A DNA stretch of 64,000 bases from assembly GCA_001584585.1 (NCBI GenBank), contig LSYV01000070.1:73790-137789 (forward strand), in the 5' to 3' direction. The translations under genes and the position numbers were made by a program. Positions 1 through 10,385 of this stretch are shown one piece after another. The notes beneath the pieces were generated by a model. That model ran no database searches. It was not told the DNA's origin and saw only the letters and a list, made by a program, of their open reading frames with translations. Position 1 is the stretch's first letter; every line of letters starts with the position of its first letter. This stretch comes from Gonium pectorale (lineage: Eukaryota; Chlorophyta; Chlorophyceae; Chlamydomonadales; Volvocaceae).

Positions 1-2283
1 TGGTGTGCTGCCCCGCGAACAGGACCGCGATCAGCAGTCCGGTGATCTCCTCCTCGGTCAGCGCGCGCCCGCCCAGCACGTTCTGGTACCTACGAGACAA
101 AGCACCCCCGTCAGTCAGGCAAGGCAGCCAAAGCGCTCTTCTTCTGAAGGAAGGCGTACCAAGACGGATCAGGAGTAGGCGCGAACTTTGCGTGACCTGC
201 TGCTTGTTGAATGCGCGCATTGTAACAAGCGCGGGTACAGGCTGTGCCACTAAGTGACTACCGCAGCCAGCCGTTGCGCTCCCCTTCCGTATCCGATACG
301 AGGAGACGGCCGTTTCAGATCAGTGAGATGGAGGCAGCATCCATGCCAGGACCCAGCACCCACTTGGCGTCGCAGAACTGCTGCAGGACGTCCTCCTCGC
401 GCGTGTTGGAAGCGCGGCGCTGGCGGATGACCTTGGCGAAGATCTCCGACAGCTGCTTGCGGCACCTGGGCGGGGGAGGCGGGGCAGACGCGGAGCACCA
501 GCTCAAGTGATGCATGCCCGTTACTGTGCATCGCAGAAGTACACGGGAAGGAGACACGCGCTGAAATATATTCCGCTATGGAAACCACTGGACCGTCGGC
601 CGCCCCACCGATGCTCAATGCCCCCACCCCCAGGTCGCCCATCCGCCCCGCCACGCTTCACCTGTCGCGCTTCCAGTGCGCGGGGATGGGCGCATAGGGG
701 AAGAAGACCGAGAGCGGCACCATGCCCTCGTCCAGGCCGTGCAGCAGGTCGGCCACCTGCTCAAACAGGTGCTCACGCACCTCACGTCCTGCGGGCGTGG
801 ATCACACACAAACGGTGGTGGTCGTCGCCGAACTACCATGCAGGGAAATCACCCCTTCGACAACCTCGGGCGCTGGGTCCTACAACGACACCATCACTTT
901 CGCGCTTACGCTCGACGTATGCGTCGTTTCATTTCAATACAGCACATAACATGGTTTGCCGTATATGGGTGGGCCGTACAGTACAACACTACCATATACT
1001 ATTCTGAGCGGGAGCTCTGCGAATGAGGTCATAAGGCCAGGCGCGAGCTAATAGGCACTCGCTCGGCGACGCAGCAGGACTGCTGGAGAACAAGGCGTCG
1101 CAGCGTGCACGACGCGACGCCCGCCCAGTCCGCCGGGCCGGCATGCTCACCCAGCAGCGTACGGGCGGCGGTGAGGGTGACGAGCTTGCAGAACTCGTCC
1201 TTGAAGTCAATGACGCCGGTGTCGCCCCACTTCGCGAAGTACTCCTGCAGAGAGGGAGGGGGGCAGGGGCGCGGTGTTCTGAGAAACCGCACGGTCTTGC
1301 CGCTCTACGGTTTAAACCACAGTCTCACTGTTGGAGCCTGCCATCAAGCATATTTAACCCATACGCATGTATACAACGGCATCAATCCTGTATAACCCAC
1401 AGCGTCGAAACCATGCCCCGTCGCTGCCATGCGAGTGCCCTCAGCGTCATCCAGGTACGGACATGTACAGGTAAGTACGGCCCTCCGTACGACACGGCCC
1501 AGCCCTGACGGGTCAGCCACTCCACACAAACGAGAGCAATACACAGGACGTGTCCCTCACCTCGGCCTCCTTGTTGAAGTGCGGGACGTAGGACTTGAGG
1601 CGGTTCTTGGTGAGCGCCTCCGTGAACATGCGGAACTGCTCGGTGCGGATTTTCTGATCCACATCAAACACCACGCCCTTGCCGAAGGTCGGCACGTTGA
1701 AGTCATACACCTGTATGTAGGGGTGCCGGTACGCCCATCCGTACCGCCATGCGGGTCAACTCGAGACTCTAACCGTCGAGTTTTGACCTATCTAGGGGCT
1801 TAAGGTGCTCCATGGTTGTTCATGGGCAAGGGGGGAGCAGGTTTTAGAGGGTAAGGGGGCTTACCTCAGACTGGCTCATCTCATCGTCGCCAGCCTTGAA
1901 GAAGTGCGGGGCCACCTCCGGGCCAATTAGGAAAGTGACGCGCTTGTGAGCCACCGGCACCGTAAACACCTCCCCATGCTTGGCGTAGCCCTCCTCCAGC
2001 AGATTCCAGGGGCCCTGCAAGTGTCCGCGCGCGCCATCTGGCGATCAGGAGCCGCGGGTAGCGACGGGCGACCGGCGACCCCGCCACTCGCCTTGGCGAA
2101 CTTGATGAGACCGCCAATATAGGGAATGCCCTCAAAGACAGGCGGCCGCTTGCCGGGCAAGTTGTTGAAGAGCAGTCGACCGACCATGAGCGCCAAGAAC
2201 AGCACGGCGCCGCTCGCAAGCGCGAGCTGGGCTGTGCTATAGTTCGCTACTAGAGCGCTGAGCTCGGCCGCGAGGTCGGCCAT
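1..2283 (-). CDS. CYP51: Sterol 14-alpha-demethylase (CYP51), 3' end missing
   Basis: Cytochrome P450 of sterol synthesis that removes the 14-alpha methyl group of obtusifoliol-type precursors at the ER membrane. Exons on the minus strand: 2283-2092, 2014-1865, 1710-1561, 1244-1151, 788-662, 465-364, 87-1 and beyond, giving about 300 residues. Residues 1-45 carry an N-terminal membrane anchor. These are followed by the proline-rich hinge (NLPGKRPPVFEG), the CYP51-specific stretch YDFNVPTFGKGVVFDVD (B-C region), and the segment FFPYAPIPAHWKRDR. The I-helix oxygen-binding motif FAGQHT is in the last bases at the left edge. The ExxR and heme-Cys motifs lie outside the window. The first intron has a GC donor (GCGAGT). 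Introns end in CAG or TAG and join in phase throughout. The family assignment is firm. The start at 2283 is the first ATG and leads directly into the membrane anchor. Confidence 0.93.
852..945 (+). repeat. Short dispersed repeat in a CYP51 intron (copy A)
   Basis: This stretch inside the 789-1150 intron of CYP51 matches, in inverse orientation, the sequence at about 9805-9890. The shared core runs from CCCCTTCGAC through GGGTCCTACAACGAC to TTTCGCGCTTACGCTCG, with scattered mismatches over roughly 85 bp. It has no coding potential. It could be a MITE/SINE-like element or an old solo fragment. I see no clear target-site duplication at this copy. Confidence 0.6.
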
Positions 2284-2841
2284 GGTCGCGAGTAGACGAG
2301 GGGCAGCTGTTGAGTGTGAGCGTTAAAGGCGGGTGGCGGGTTGGGTCTCGACCCGCAAGGCGGCACCGTCACTTGGTTTGTCCCACTTACTGCATCGCAC
2401 AAGCAGGTCGACGGTCAGCTTTTGAATTCGGGCCATGTACCAATTTCATCCCTCGTACCGCGCGGCGCGAATGCCGTGCTGCCTGGTAATCCCTCCTCGC
2501 GGCACATGTATTCAATTCTCACATCGATATAACATCTGTGTTTACGACCGTTCCTGACGTTTCTCGCCAGGCGGCCCAACACTTTCGGAAAGTTTTGCTC
2601 CTATGGCGTGCCTGCGCCTATGACAGCCACAGCGCAACGTGCTACTTGCTGATGGCTTTGAATTCGTGAACGACCGGCGGGAGGGGCGAACGCGGGGCCA
2701 GTCACGTATCGGCGTGCGTCCCGCAAGGAGGCAGCCCCCCCTCTCAACGTGCCCGCTCGCGCCCCGCCATCCTGCGTCTGGGCGTGCTAGTTCCAACCGG
2801 GGGTAGCCGTTAGCCACGCCGTCAGCCACGCCGTCAGCCAC
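2284..2841. promoter_or_regulatory. Shared divergent promoter region of CYP51 and the cysteine oxidase
   Basis: These 558 bp separate the start codons of CYP51 (minus) and the cysteine oxidase gene (plus), so both promoters and 5' UTRs must lie here. No convincing TATA box or known operator is visible. A short tandem (GCCGTCAGCCAC, twice) sits at about 2818-2841, directly before the plus-strand ATG. Confidence 0.5.
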
Positions 2842-5817
2842 ATGCTGCCCCAGCCCCTTCCGTACGCCCGGTTCACAAACTCGGTCCTGCGGTTAAGACT
2901 GCGGGGCTGCACCGGCGCGGCCGCCCACCACGTCTGCACGGGGGCAGGCACACCGCGGCAGCATGCCAGCATGCACGGGAGCCTGGCTAGCACCCCCGAC
3001 GGCAGCAGTGAGGCCTCCGGCGGGTCCCGGCTTCAGGACTTCTTCACTGCCGCGCGGCGGGCGGTCAGGCTCGGCCAAGTCAACGAATCTCACCCCGAAA
3101 CCGTATCGCAGCTGGCCAGATTGATGGGTGAGCGACGAATGGGGTCAGCGGCCTTGGGGCGAGGGCGGGCCTGGGGGAAGGGAAGTACGGCTGTGGCACC
3201 TAGTCTCTGGGATAGTCCACGTGGGCTCCGGGAGGTGCACAAGCGTCCAGAGAGGGCGGGAGGCAAGGAGGGCGTGGAGGTGCGGCGAGAGCCGCTGCAT
3301 GCAGGAGATAAGCAGATTGGAGAGAGGGTGGTATGGCACGGTCCGAGTGTGAGGCCCACGGGGGGGTCGCTATGTGGCGTCGTCATCCAAATAATTGGAG
3401 CTGTGCAGGGTGCAACGACACTGTTCATGTGTGCGGCCGCGCGTGCTCGCTGTCAGGCTCCTACACGCTTTTACTCTGCCCGCAAGAGCCACCAGCCAAG
3501 GGTTGGACACAGGCCGCGAGGTCTGCGGGGCCCCTTTTCTCGCCGTCCGAACCGTTCCATCGGGCCCTTGCGCAGGTGCCATCTCGCTGGAGGAGTTGGG
3601 CCTGGACCCCGACATGGTGTCGGACCCCTTTCTGGGCGCCCTCAAACTCCGCCTGCGGGACAGGTGCGCCCCGCACTACTACTGGGTGTCACGCGTTGCT
3701 GCCCCGCACTACTACTGGGTGTCACGCGGGACAGGTGCTGCCCCCCACTACAGCATGCCTTGTGCTGCGAGACTTGCGAGCTGCGTGACATGGGTGGGGG
3801 CATGGCGTGACATGGTTGGGGGCATGGCGTGACATGGGTGGGGGTGGCAGGATGGCGACTCATCCCCGCTGCTCGACCGCGGGCGCTGCGGCTCAAGGGC
3901 GCGCTGACAGTCGACATTCGCTTGAGCACGAGCGTTGGGTGCTCCCGAGGCAATGGCGCAAAAGGCCTGGTGGTCGAGCGAGCGGGATGCCTGCTTGTGT
4001 TGCGTCAGGGCCACGTCATGTGCGGTTGACCGGTGATGGCCGGGGCGCATGTGTCGTGGTGCCACCCGTCTGCTCCGTATGTGCTCGGCAGTCCATGGCG
4101 CTATTCGCCAGGGATCCTTCCCGGCGCCTCCTCACCCCGATGCCTACCAAGACAGAGCCACACACTGAAACCTGAGACTCGCTCGTCGCCCCAACATGCT
4201 GTCGGTGCCGTGCCCGCAGCCGCATCAAGTACATGCGGATCTACGAGGACAACAGCCTCACCTTCGGGCTGTTCTGCTTCCCGGCGGGGGCCACCATACC
4301 ACTGCACAACCACCCCGGCATGACGGTGTTTTCCAGGTAAGGCCCGTGGCCCGGCCCCCACAGCCCATGACCGGGGCCTCGCTGCCTTGCACCAGTTTAT
4401 TTGACGGCCTGCTGAAACAAGCGTTAGCACAACCCGAAAAAGGGGCCTCCACCCACAGTTCTCCACCGCTGGCCTTGAGTGAGAGGCCCCTCCCCGGCAC
4501 TTCCCGCTCTCCAACCGCACATACGCCACCCACCCCACGCGAAGGCTGCTGTTCGGCCGGTTGCGGGTGTCGGCGTACGACTGGTTAGTGCAGCCGCCGG
4601 CGCCCATCGTGGCCGGCGCCGCGGCCGCCCGCATGGTGTGCAACGCCGTGGTGGACCACGCCAGCGATCCGCTGGTGTTGTTCCCGGCGTCAGGTGCGTC
4701 AGCGTCGCCCCACGGTAGGCGGCACGGCTACGGGGCCGGGGCTGGGGCGGGGCGGGACTTTCGACGGCGAATGCGGGTCGCGCTGTTGAGGAGGGGAAGA
4801 GGGTGTGTGGTTGCCGGATGTGGGGCCAGGCGCCAGGTGGGGCGATGACGCCCAGCCGCCCCGCCGCTGTGAAGGAGCCTGGGGGCCTGGTGTTGTGGGG
4901 GAGATATCGTTAAAGAATGTTCCCGGTGGAGGCAGCATGCATGGCAGTGGGAAAGATGGCCTCACGAGACTCGCAGCCGGGTCCAACCCTGTCTCGCGTC
5001 TGTTTCTGCCCCCACGCCATCCGTTGCCCTTCGTACCCTTCCGCGTATGCCACCACGACTCGTCTCTACTCTCGCCCTGACTCCGGCTAGCCTACCAGTT
5101 GCCTCGCCTTGTCGTGTCCGGCACCGCGCCCCCAGGCGGCTACCCATGGCCTCGTCACACTCTCCTCTTCAGCACTGAGCTTCATCACCTCGCTCACTCC
5201 CGGCGAAAGCATACCTGGCTTCCCGCCCGTCCGCATCCAACACGCTGTATGTGCCTCGCGCGCCCTGCCCTGCCCTGCCCAGGCGGCAACCTGCACGAGT
5301 TTGTGGCGGAGACCCCCTGCGCCGTGCTGGACCTGCTCACGCCGCCCTACGAGCCGCCCGAGCGCAACTGCACCTACTACCGAGTGCAGCGCCCGCCGCT
5401 CACGTGGCCGGTGGGCGGGCCGGGCGGCCGCAAGGTGCCTGGATCGCGGGCACCCGCGGTGGGCGACGTGGTGGAGCTGGAGGTGAGCCGGCGCCGCAAA
5501 CCCCCCCCCCGCTGGCGGCGGGGTATGCAGCGGTCACGGGCGTGGCAAATACCGATACTTGGGAGAGCTGAAGCGGAGTCGATGGATGGATCAGCGACGA
5601 TGGGACCTGGATTGCGAGGAGTCCTGACCCCGAGCTGCGAGCGATGAGGCGTGAACTAGTTGTTTGCGCGAGAAGCACCCTCTGGCGGCACTGGTCCTGG
5701 GCGATATCCATCCATGCTGACCGCTTCTTCACATCCCTTCCCGTGCCGCAGGTGTTCGAGCCCCCAGACAGCTTCGAGGTGGTCTCCGGCCTCTACCCGG
5801 GTGACCCGGTCACGTAA
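2842..5817 (+). CDS. PCO: Plant cysteine oxidase / ADO-type thiol dioxygenase
   Basis: PCO_ADO family enzyme. Known members use Fe(II) and O2 to oxidise an N-terminal cysteine to the sulfinic acid, marking proteins for the Arg/N-degron pathway and so acting as oxygen sensors. Exons 2842-3127, 3576-3663, 4220-4336, 4545-4693, 5283-5482 and 5752-5817 join in phase to 301 residues. The cupin metal-binding signature is LHNHPGMTVF, with His154 and His156; the third ligand is His218 in GGNLHEF. The family strings GRLRVSAYDW and LDLLTPPYEP are also present. The N-terminus (about 45 residues) is Arg-rich and may be an organelle-targeting extension. An in-frame ATG at 2971 is an alternative start that would remove it. 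Intron 2 holds tandem duplications that copy the exon-2 splice donor. Confidence 0.9.
3657..3738 (+). repeat. Tandem duplication spanning a splice donor
   Basis: A 27 bp segment (3668-3694) is repeated exactly at 3701-3727. The preceding GGGACAGGTGC at 3657-3667, which contains the exon-2 donor of the cysteine oxidase gene, recurs at 3728-3738. The result is a second potential donor 71 bp downstream of the one used in the model. Confidence 0.85.
3783..3847 (+). repeat. Three-copy 22 bp tandem repeat in an intron
   Basis: The unit GCGTGACATGGGTGGGGGCATG occurs at 3783-3804 and 3805-3826 (one mismatch) and partly from 3827, inside intron 2 of the cysteine oxidase gene. It is a simple minisatellite with no coding meaning. 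Confidence 0.8.
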
Positions 5818-6258
5818 AGAGCTAGGCGCCGCCTCGGGCCAGGGGTGACCAAGCGAGCCCAGGAGTGGGACATGCCCTGGACCGAGGGGCCTGCTGTGAC
5901 CGCTATGTCATGGACGAGGGCGTGCGGGCGGCACTGGCGTTGGAAGAGCAGATGGGCTTCCAATGGATCGTAACGTAACTGTCGGAGGCACACAATACGT
6001 AAGATAATGATTCGTGCACATGAACTCGATGGCGCGGAATAGAAACGTGTGGGCGATGCACCTGACCTGCTTTAGAGGGCGCTTCGGGCATGCAGCAGTC
6101 GGGCCGGACTAGCCATTCCCTGCACTCCCCCCCTCTGATACGGACCAACTGCGCTGCGCGGTTGTTTCATACCGGTGCAGTATGGGTGCTGTGGCAGTGG
6201 TGCATTCTGAGGTTGGGGAAGTGTGGGCTGAGTTTGGTGGGTGTGTCAAAAGTGTGCC

Positions 6259-6277
6259 GTACGGTGCTGCACCGTAC
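6259..6277. repeat. Perfect 9 bp inverted repeat with a 1-nt centre
   Basis: GTACGGTGC, one T, then GCACCGTAC forms a perfect odd palindrome in the 3' UTR of the cysteine oxidase gene. It could be a small RNA hairpin only if arm bases are sacrificed for a loop, or a dimeric protein-binding site. Confidence 0.6.
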
Positions 6278-6459
6278 AAAATGTTCTACTATGTTCGCTC
6301 GCTGTCGCTCGCGTGGCGTTATGCATATGTTTAGGCACCGACGTTTAGTCGTTAGCATTCAAGTGCTTTCGTCGCCAATTGAGGGGACGCCCAACACGCT
6401 ACAACTAGCCGCATTACAATCCAATTCGGCAATTGTTGTGAAGGGCACCCGGCTCTATC

Positions 6460-6464
6460 TGTAA
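6460..6464 (+). terminator. TGTAA polyadenylation signal
   Basis: Chlamydomonas-type poly(A) signal TGTAA, 643 bp after the cysteine oxidase stop codon and just before the next gene. Confidence 0.5.
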
Positions 6465-6518
6465 GACATATCGTTTCAATAAACTACACTGTTGAGCGTG
6501 TAGGCGTTTTGGTTGAGT

Positions 6519-9495
6519 ATGGAGGACACGAGCGTGGCCGGCGTAAACGAATCAGTCAGCTGCGAGGTCGACGATAACGCAGCTGTGCCAGCAAACGATG
6601 AGGCGGGCCAACCCCAGGTGGACTCCAATATGGACGAGGACACGCCGGCTCAGCCGGAAAGCATTAAAGCCCCGCCCCATATTCCTCTAGATCCCCCGGA
6701 AGACTGCACTGCAGTCACGGAGGACAATGGAGTGTTGAAGAAGGTTCTCGAGCCTGGCGAGCCCGATAGCCGACCGCCGCTGCATGCGCGATGCCTCGGT
6801 GAGAGTGGAGCAGGGGCAGTTATTGCGAAGGGACTGGGGGTTAACGGCCTCGGTCATCGGTCACGCTCGGAATGGGCCGTGCAACACCCATCGTGTTGTG
6901 ACCGTGCCCGCCCCTGCTGCACCGTGCTGCAGTGCACTACGTCGGCTACCTGGCTCACAATGGTGAGCAGTTCATGGACACGCGGAGCAACAAGGAGAAC
7001 GATGAGCCGGTGGTCGTCGTGGCCGGGCGATGTGAGTATGGAGGGCTGAGCCCTCACTCAGCACTCCCTTCAAAAGCCTGTGCCGTTCAATGCCCTTGCT
7101 CACACCGCTCCATACCGTACCCTGGATCCTTCCTCAAGCCCATCGTCAGCCCCAGCTCTGCAGACGCGCCCATACCCGGGACATTGGCCATTCTCCTGCA
7201 CCGGTACAGCCCCGCTTCGATCCTTGCCGTGTCCCCTGAGCCTTTTTTGTCCCCCAAGCCCCTCTCGCCCATATGCTATGTCCACCCACTCCCCACAGAC
7301 GCCTCGTCCCAGGAGACTGGCTTGTGCCTTGCAGCGGCCACCATGAACAGGGGCGAGCGCGCGCTGGTGTACATCGAGCAGCCGTCGTACGGGTACGGCA
7401 GCGTGGGCAGCTTCAGCTTCCCCTGCGTGCCGCCCAACTCCCGGCTTGTGTACGAGCTGGAGATGGTGAACTGGGAGTCCATCGACGAGGTGGGCCTGGG
7501 CCGCCGGAGCAGTCTTGCCGGAGCGGAGGGGGCGCCTGGCCCTACGGCGGCGCCGCGCCAACGTTTGGGGATGCATTGGTTCGGCCTTTTGGAGAGCGAA
7601 TGAGTACGAACCGGCAGCGTTGGTGTTGCGCCCGCTGTGGGCCCACAACGTACTCAGTGGCTCACCGAGGTGTTGCAAACAGCTTGGAGCGTGGTCCTGG
7701 GCCGCAGGACGTACCCGTAATGCAACAGCCGCCCGTGTCCCCGCGTGCAGCGGCCGTGCTCGGGAGCCCGCCGTCCGGCCTCTCGGCGTACACGTGCGCC
7801 ATTGCCGCTCTGCACGACCGCTCCGCAGCCCCACGGTCGCTTGGCGCCCCCTCCCCCGGCCCCCCACCGCTGCAGGGCGACAATGACGCGGACCGCGGGA
7901 GCCTGCTGTTCGAGGAGCGGCTGGAGAGGGCGGAACGGCGGCGCCTGGCGGGCAACGAGCTGTTCAAGGAGGGGCGCTACAAGGACGCCCTGGCCAAGTA
8001 TGCGCTGGTGCGCGGCGCGGGATGCGGAGGGCGCGGGGAGGACGCGTGACGCCAAATCGCAATGGGGGCGGAAGAGTTGGGTGCTTGGATCCATCACCGG
8101 CGGAGAGCGAGCAGCGGGTGCAGTTGCGTGTGGTAAGGGGCGAGGAGAACGGTGAATAAATTGTAGAGGGTTGCTTCAAACCTAGGAAGCGATCTTCACC
8201 TGCCCCGACCCTGTCCGGCCCCCCTCATCACTCTCCCCTCACTCCCCCTTCAATGCCGCGCTTTCCAACCTATCCCGCCCTCCCCTCGTCGTACCCCACC
8301 AGGCCTTGTCGTACATGGACGAGGACTTTATGTACCAGCTCGAGGGCCACTACCTGGACAAGGCCGAGGCGGTCAAGCTGCGCGTGCACCTCAACATGGC
8401 CGCCGCACAGCTCAAGACGGGCGACTACAACACCGCCATCTACAACTGCGGCCAGGTGCTAAACATGGACAACAAGAACGTCAAGGCGCTCTTCCGGCGG
8501 GCGCGCGCGCAGCACAAGCTGGGCCGCACCACGGAGGCGAGGCAGGACTTGGAGGCGGCGCTGAAGATGTGGGTCGGCGGTGGAGGGGCGGTGGAGGGGC
8601 GGTGGACGGGGACGCTGGTGTGGGGTTGGGCCAGGCTGGTTGCACGGCGCTGAGACTTTCCCCGGGGGAGAGGGAGTAGCGGGGGGGGATGCCGTGCTGC
8701 CGAAATAGCAAGCGCGTGAGGCAAATGAGGGCTTGTGGGGCCTCGTGACAGGGTGGTAGCGTGCGCCTGCAGACGGCCAGGCTGGGATTGCGGACTGTAG
8801 TCCGGGTTGCCACACTCCTGCCCGGATACACGCACAACACCATCACGTCACTCGACTGCCGACAGAACACACTCCACGCGGCCATGCTCCTTGCAGCCCT
8901 CGCTTGCATCATTCACCTCACTGCCCCTGCCCCGCATTCGCCTGCCTTGACAGCTGCCCTTGCTCCGTCCAGCTCTCACGACTAAACTCGTGGCTTGCGT
9001 CCGCCTGCGCTTTGCACCTCGCCTCCCTGTCCTCCCAGCGACCCGAACGATCCCGAGCTCAAGCGAGAGCTCGCCGCCGTCAAGGCGACCCTGAAGGAGG
9101 AGGAGAAGGCCTCGGCGGCGCTGTACCGGGGTCTGATAAAGCCTAGCACCTCTGCCAAGGCGGCGGGGGCCTCGGACGCTGCCTCAGCGGCGGCGACGCC
9201 GACAGCGCAGGCGGCGGCCAGCACCTCGACAGCGGGCGGGAGGCAGGACGCCACTGCACCGAACCAGGCCACAAAGAGGAGCATATCGGCAGGCTCTGGG
9301 AAGTCCACGCCGACGGCGGCCGTGGCGACAGCCAAGTCGCAAGCTGCCGAGCAGCGGAGAGCGATGCCGGCAGCCAAGAGCCAAGTCGGAGCGGCGCTGC
9401 TGCTGCTGTGGTCATGGTTGTTATTGTATGTGACCCGTGTAACGGCGCTCTTCCAGAAGAAGAAGCGGCCTGTTGTGCGGAAAGGCACTCGGTGA
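6519..9495 (+). CDS. FKB42: FKBP42 / TWISTED DWARF1-like membrane-anchored co-chaperone
   Basis: Immunophilin-like HSP90 co-chaperone; in land plants TWD1 escorts ABCB auxin transporters. Exons 6519-6798, 6933-7031, 7299-7489, 7876-8007, 8303-8568 and 9039-9495 give 474 residues. Layout: acidic N-terminus; FKBP domain at about 70-185 (AATMNRGERALVYIE, then YGYG, FSFPCVPPNSRLVYELE); three TPRs at about 200-330; Ala/Ser-rich spacer; tail anchor at about 439-461 followed by a basic KKKR end. Clamp residues for the HSP90 MEEVD tail are visible (AGNELFK, VHLNMAAA, KALFRRAR). The active-site Trp of FKBP12 (in GWEEG) is replaced by TGLCLA, so prolyl isomerase activity is doubtful, as for TWD1. The start is the ATG at 6519; no longer form is supported. 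Confidence 0.93.
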
Positions 9496-10385
9496 GGTCA
9501 CGTCTGTGGCGCACCGTGTTCGCTGAATTGAGAGTCGGGCGCCGTCGCGTGTTGCATCGTACCGGACAAGCGCGGAACATGAGCTTTATAGCCGAGTGAT
9601 AGACTCCGGTGGCGCGCCGCATCGCCGAGTGTGTTACGTATGCGTGACGGAGTGCAGAAAACATGGCCGATGTGTGTGGGTAACCGGTCAGTCGAGGTAC
9701 AGATGTGTGGGTACATGCCGGCACTGTTGGGTTGGCTTGCCAGTGATTAAGGCAAGGGGTGGTGGCGAGGCGGCGAGGCGAAGATGCCACGCTAGAGCAT
9801 GTGTTGAAAAGGAAAAGGCATACGACGAGCGTAAGCGCGAAATTGATGGCGTCGTTGTAGGACCCAGCTCCAGAGGAAGTCGAAGGGGCATAGAGCATGT
9901 GTGTGTGTGAAGACCGCAGGATGTGCCCTCCTGTTGTACGAAGCTGTCACTCCTCTTCAGCAGCTGGAGGTGGTTTACCAAATATACTCGAACCTGCTGC
10001 ATGACCTAGCAGCAGAGAAGGGTGTCCTTGGCCTCCTGGCGCGAACTGCCTCGCCCTCCTGTGCAGCGGGTACACGGGGTACCCGCTGCACCAGGGTGCG
10101 TAATTAATAAAAGCGCAGGGAAGTTGTTGAGGTGGACGATCGGAGTCGCAAGCCGTCTGGGACTTCTGGCGATGCCTAGTCGCTGTGAATGCAGGATCGA
10201 AGTCCGTGGCCGCTGCGAGGGCGGGGGGGGGCGGGGATGGTGTACGACATGTATGTGGTTATGTGTGAAACAGGACGGGCAGGTACCCCTCGTCTGCAAA
10301 TGTAGGTTCGTATGGAGACGAGCCATGTCGCCGCGCTCGCACGCCGCGCCTCGTAATTGCTCTACCTAATTGCGCCTCCACCGCC
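9496..10385 (+). other. FKBP42 3' UTR, dispersed repeat and intergenic region
   Basis: There is no supported gene in these 890 bp. I see no TGTAA. The stretch contains the dispersed repeat copy B at 9793-9902 and, nearer the next gene, a G-rich tract at about 10218-10238. Confidence 0.4.
9793..9902 (-). mobile_element. Short dispersed element flanked by a 12 bp direct repeat (copy B)
   Basis: The 86 bp at 9805-9890 resemble, on the opposite strand, copy A in the CYP51 intron. They are bounded by the exact direct repeat TAGAGCATGTGT at 9793-9804 and 9891-9902, which looks like a target-site duplication. The element has no ORF and no obvious terminal inverted repeat, so its class is unknown. 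Confidence 0.55.

Larger units (their letters stand above)
5818..6518 (+). other. Cysteine oxidase 3' UTR and short intergenic gap
   Basis: No coding sequence is supported here. The region probably holds a long 3' UTR ending after the TGTAA at 6460-6464. It also contains the odd palindrome at 6259-6277. Only about 55 bp remain before the next start codon, so the FKBP42 promoter must overlap this 3' UTR. Confidence 0.5.

Noticed and set aside
2842..3810. 322-codon plus-strand ORF read as one uninterrupted protein
   Set aside because: Only the first 286 bases are coding. The rest is intron 1 and beyond, with composition and tandem repeats unlike protein, and cysteine oxidase homology continues in another frame after 3576.
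7100..7867. 255-codon minus-strand ORF
   Set aside because: Shadow ORF opposite FKBP42 exons 3 and 4; Arg/Ala-rich composition expected from the complement of GC-rich coding DNA.
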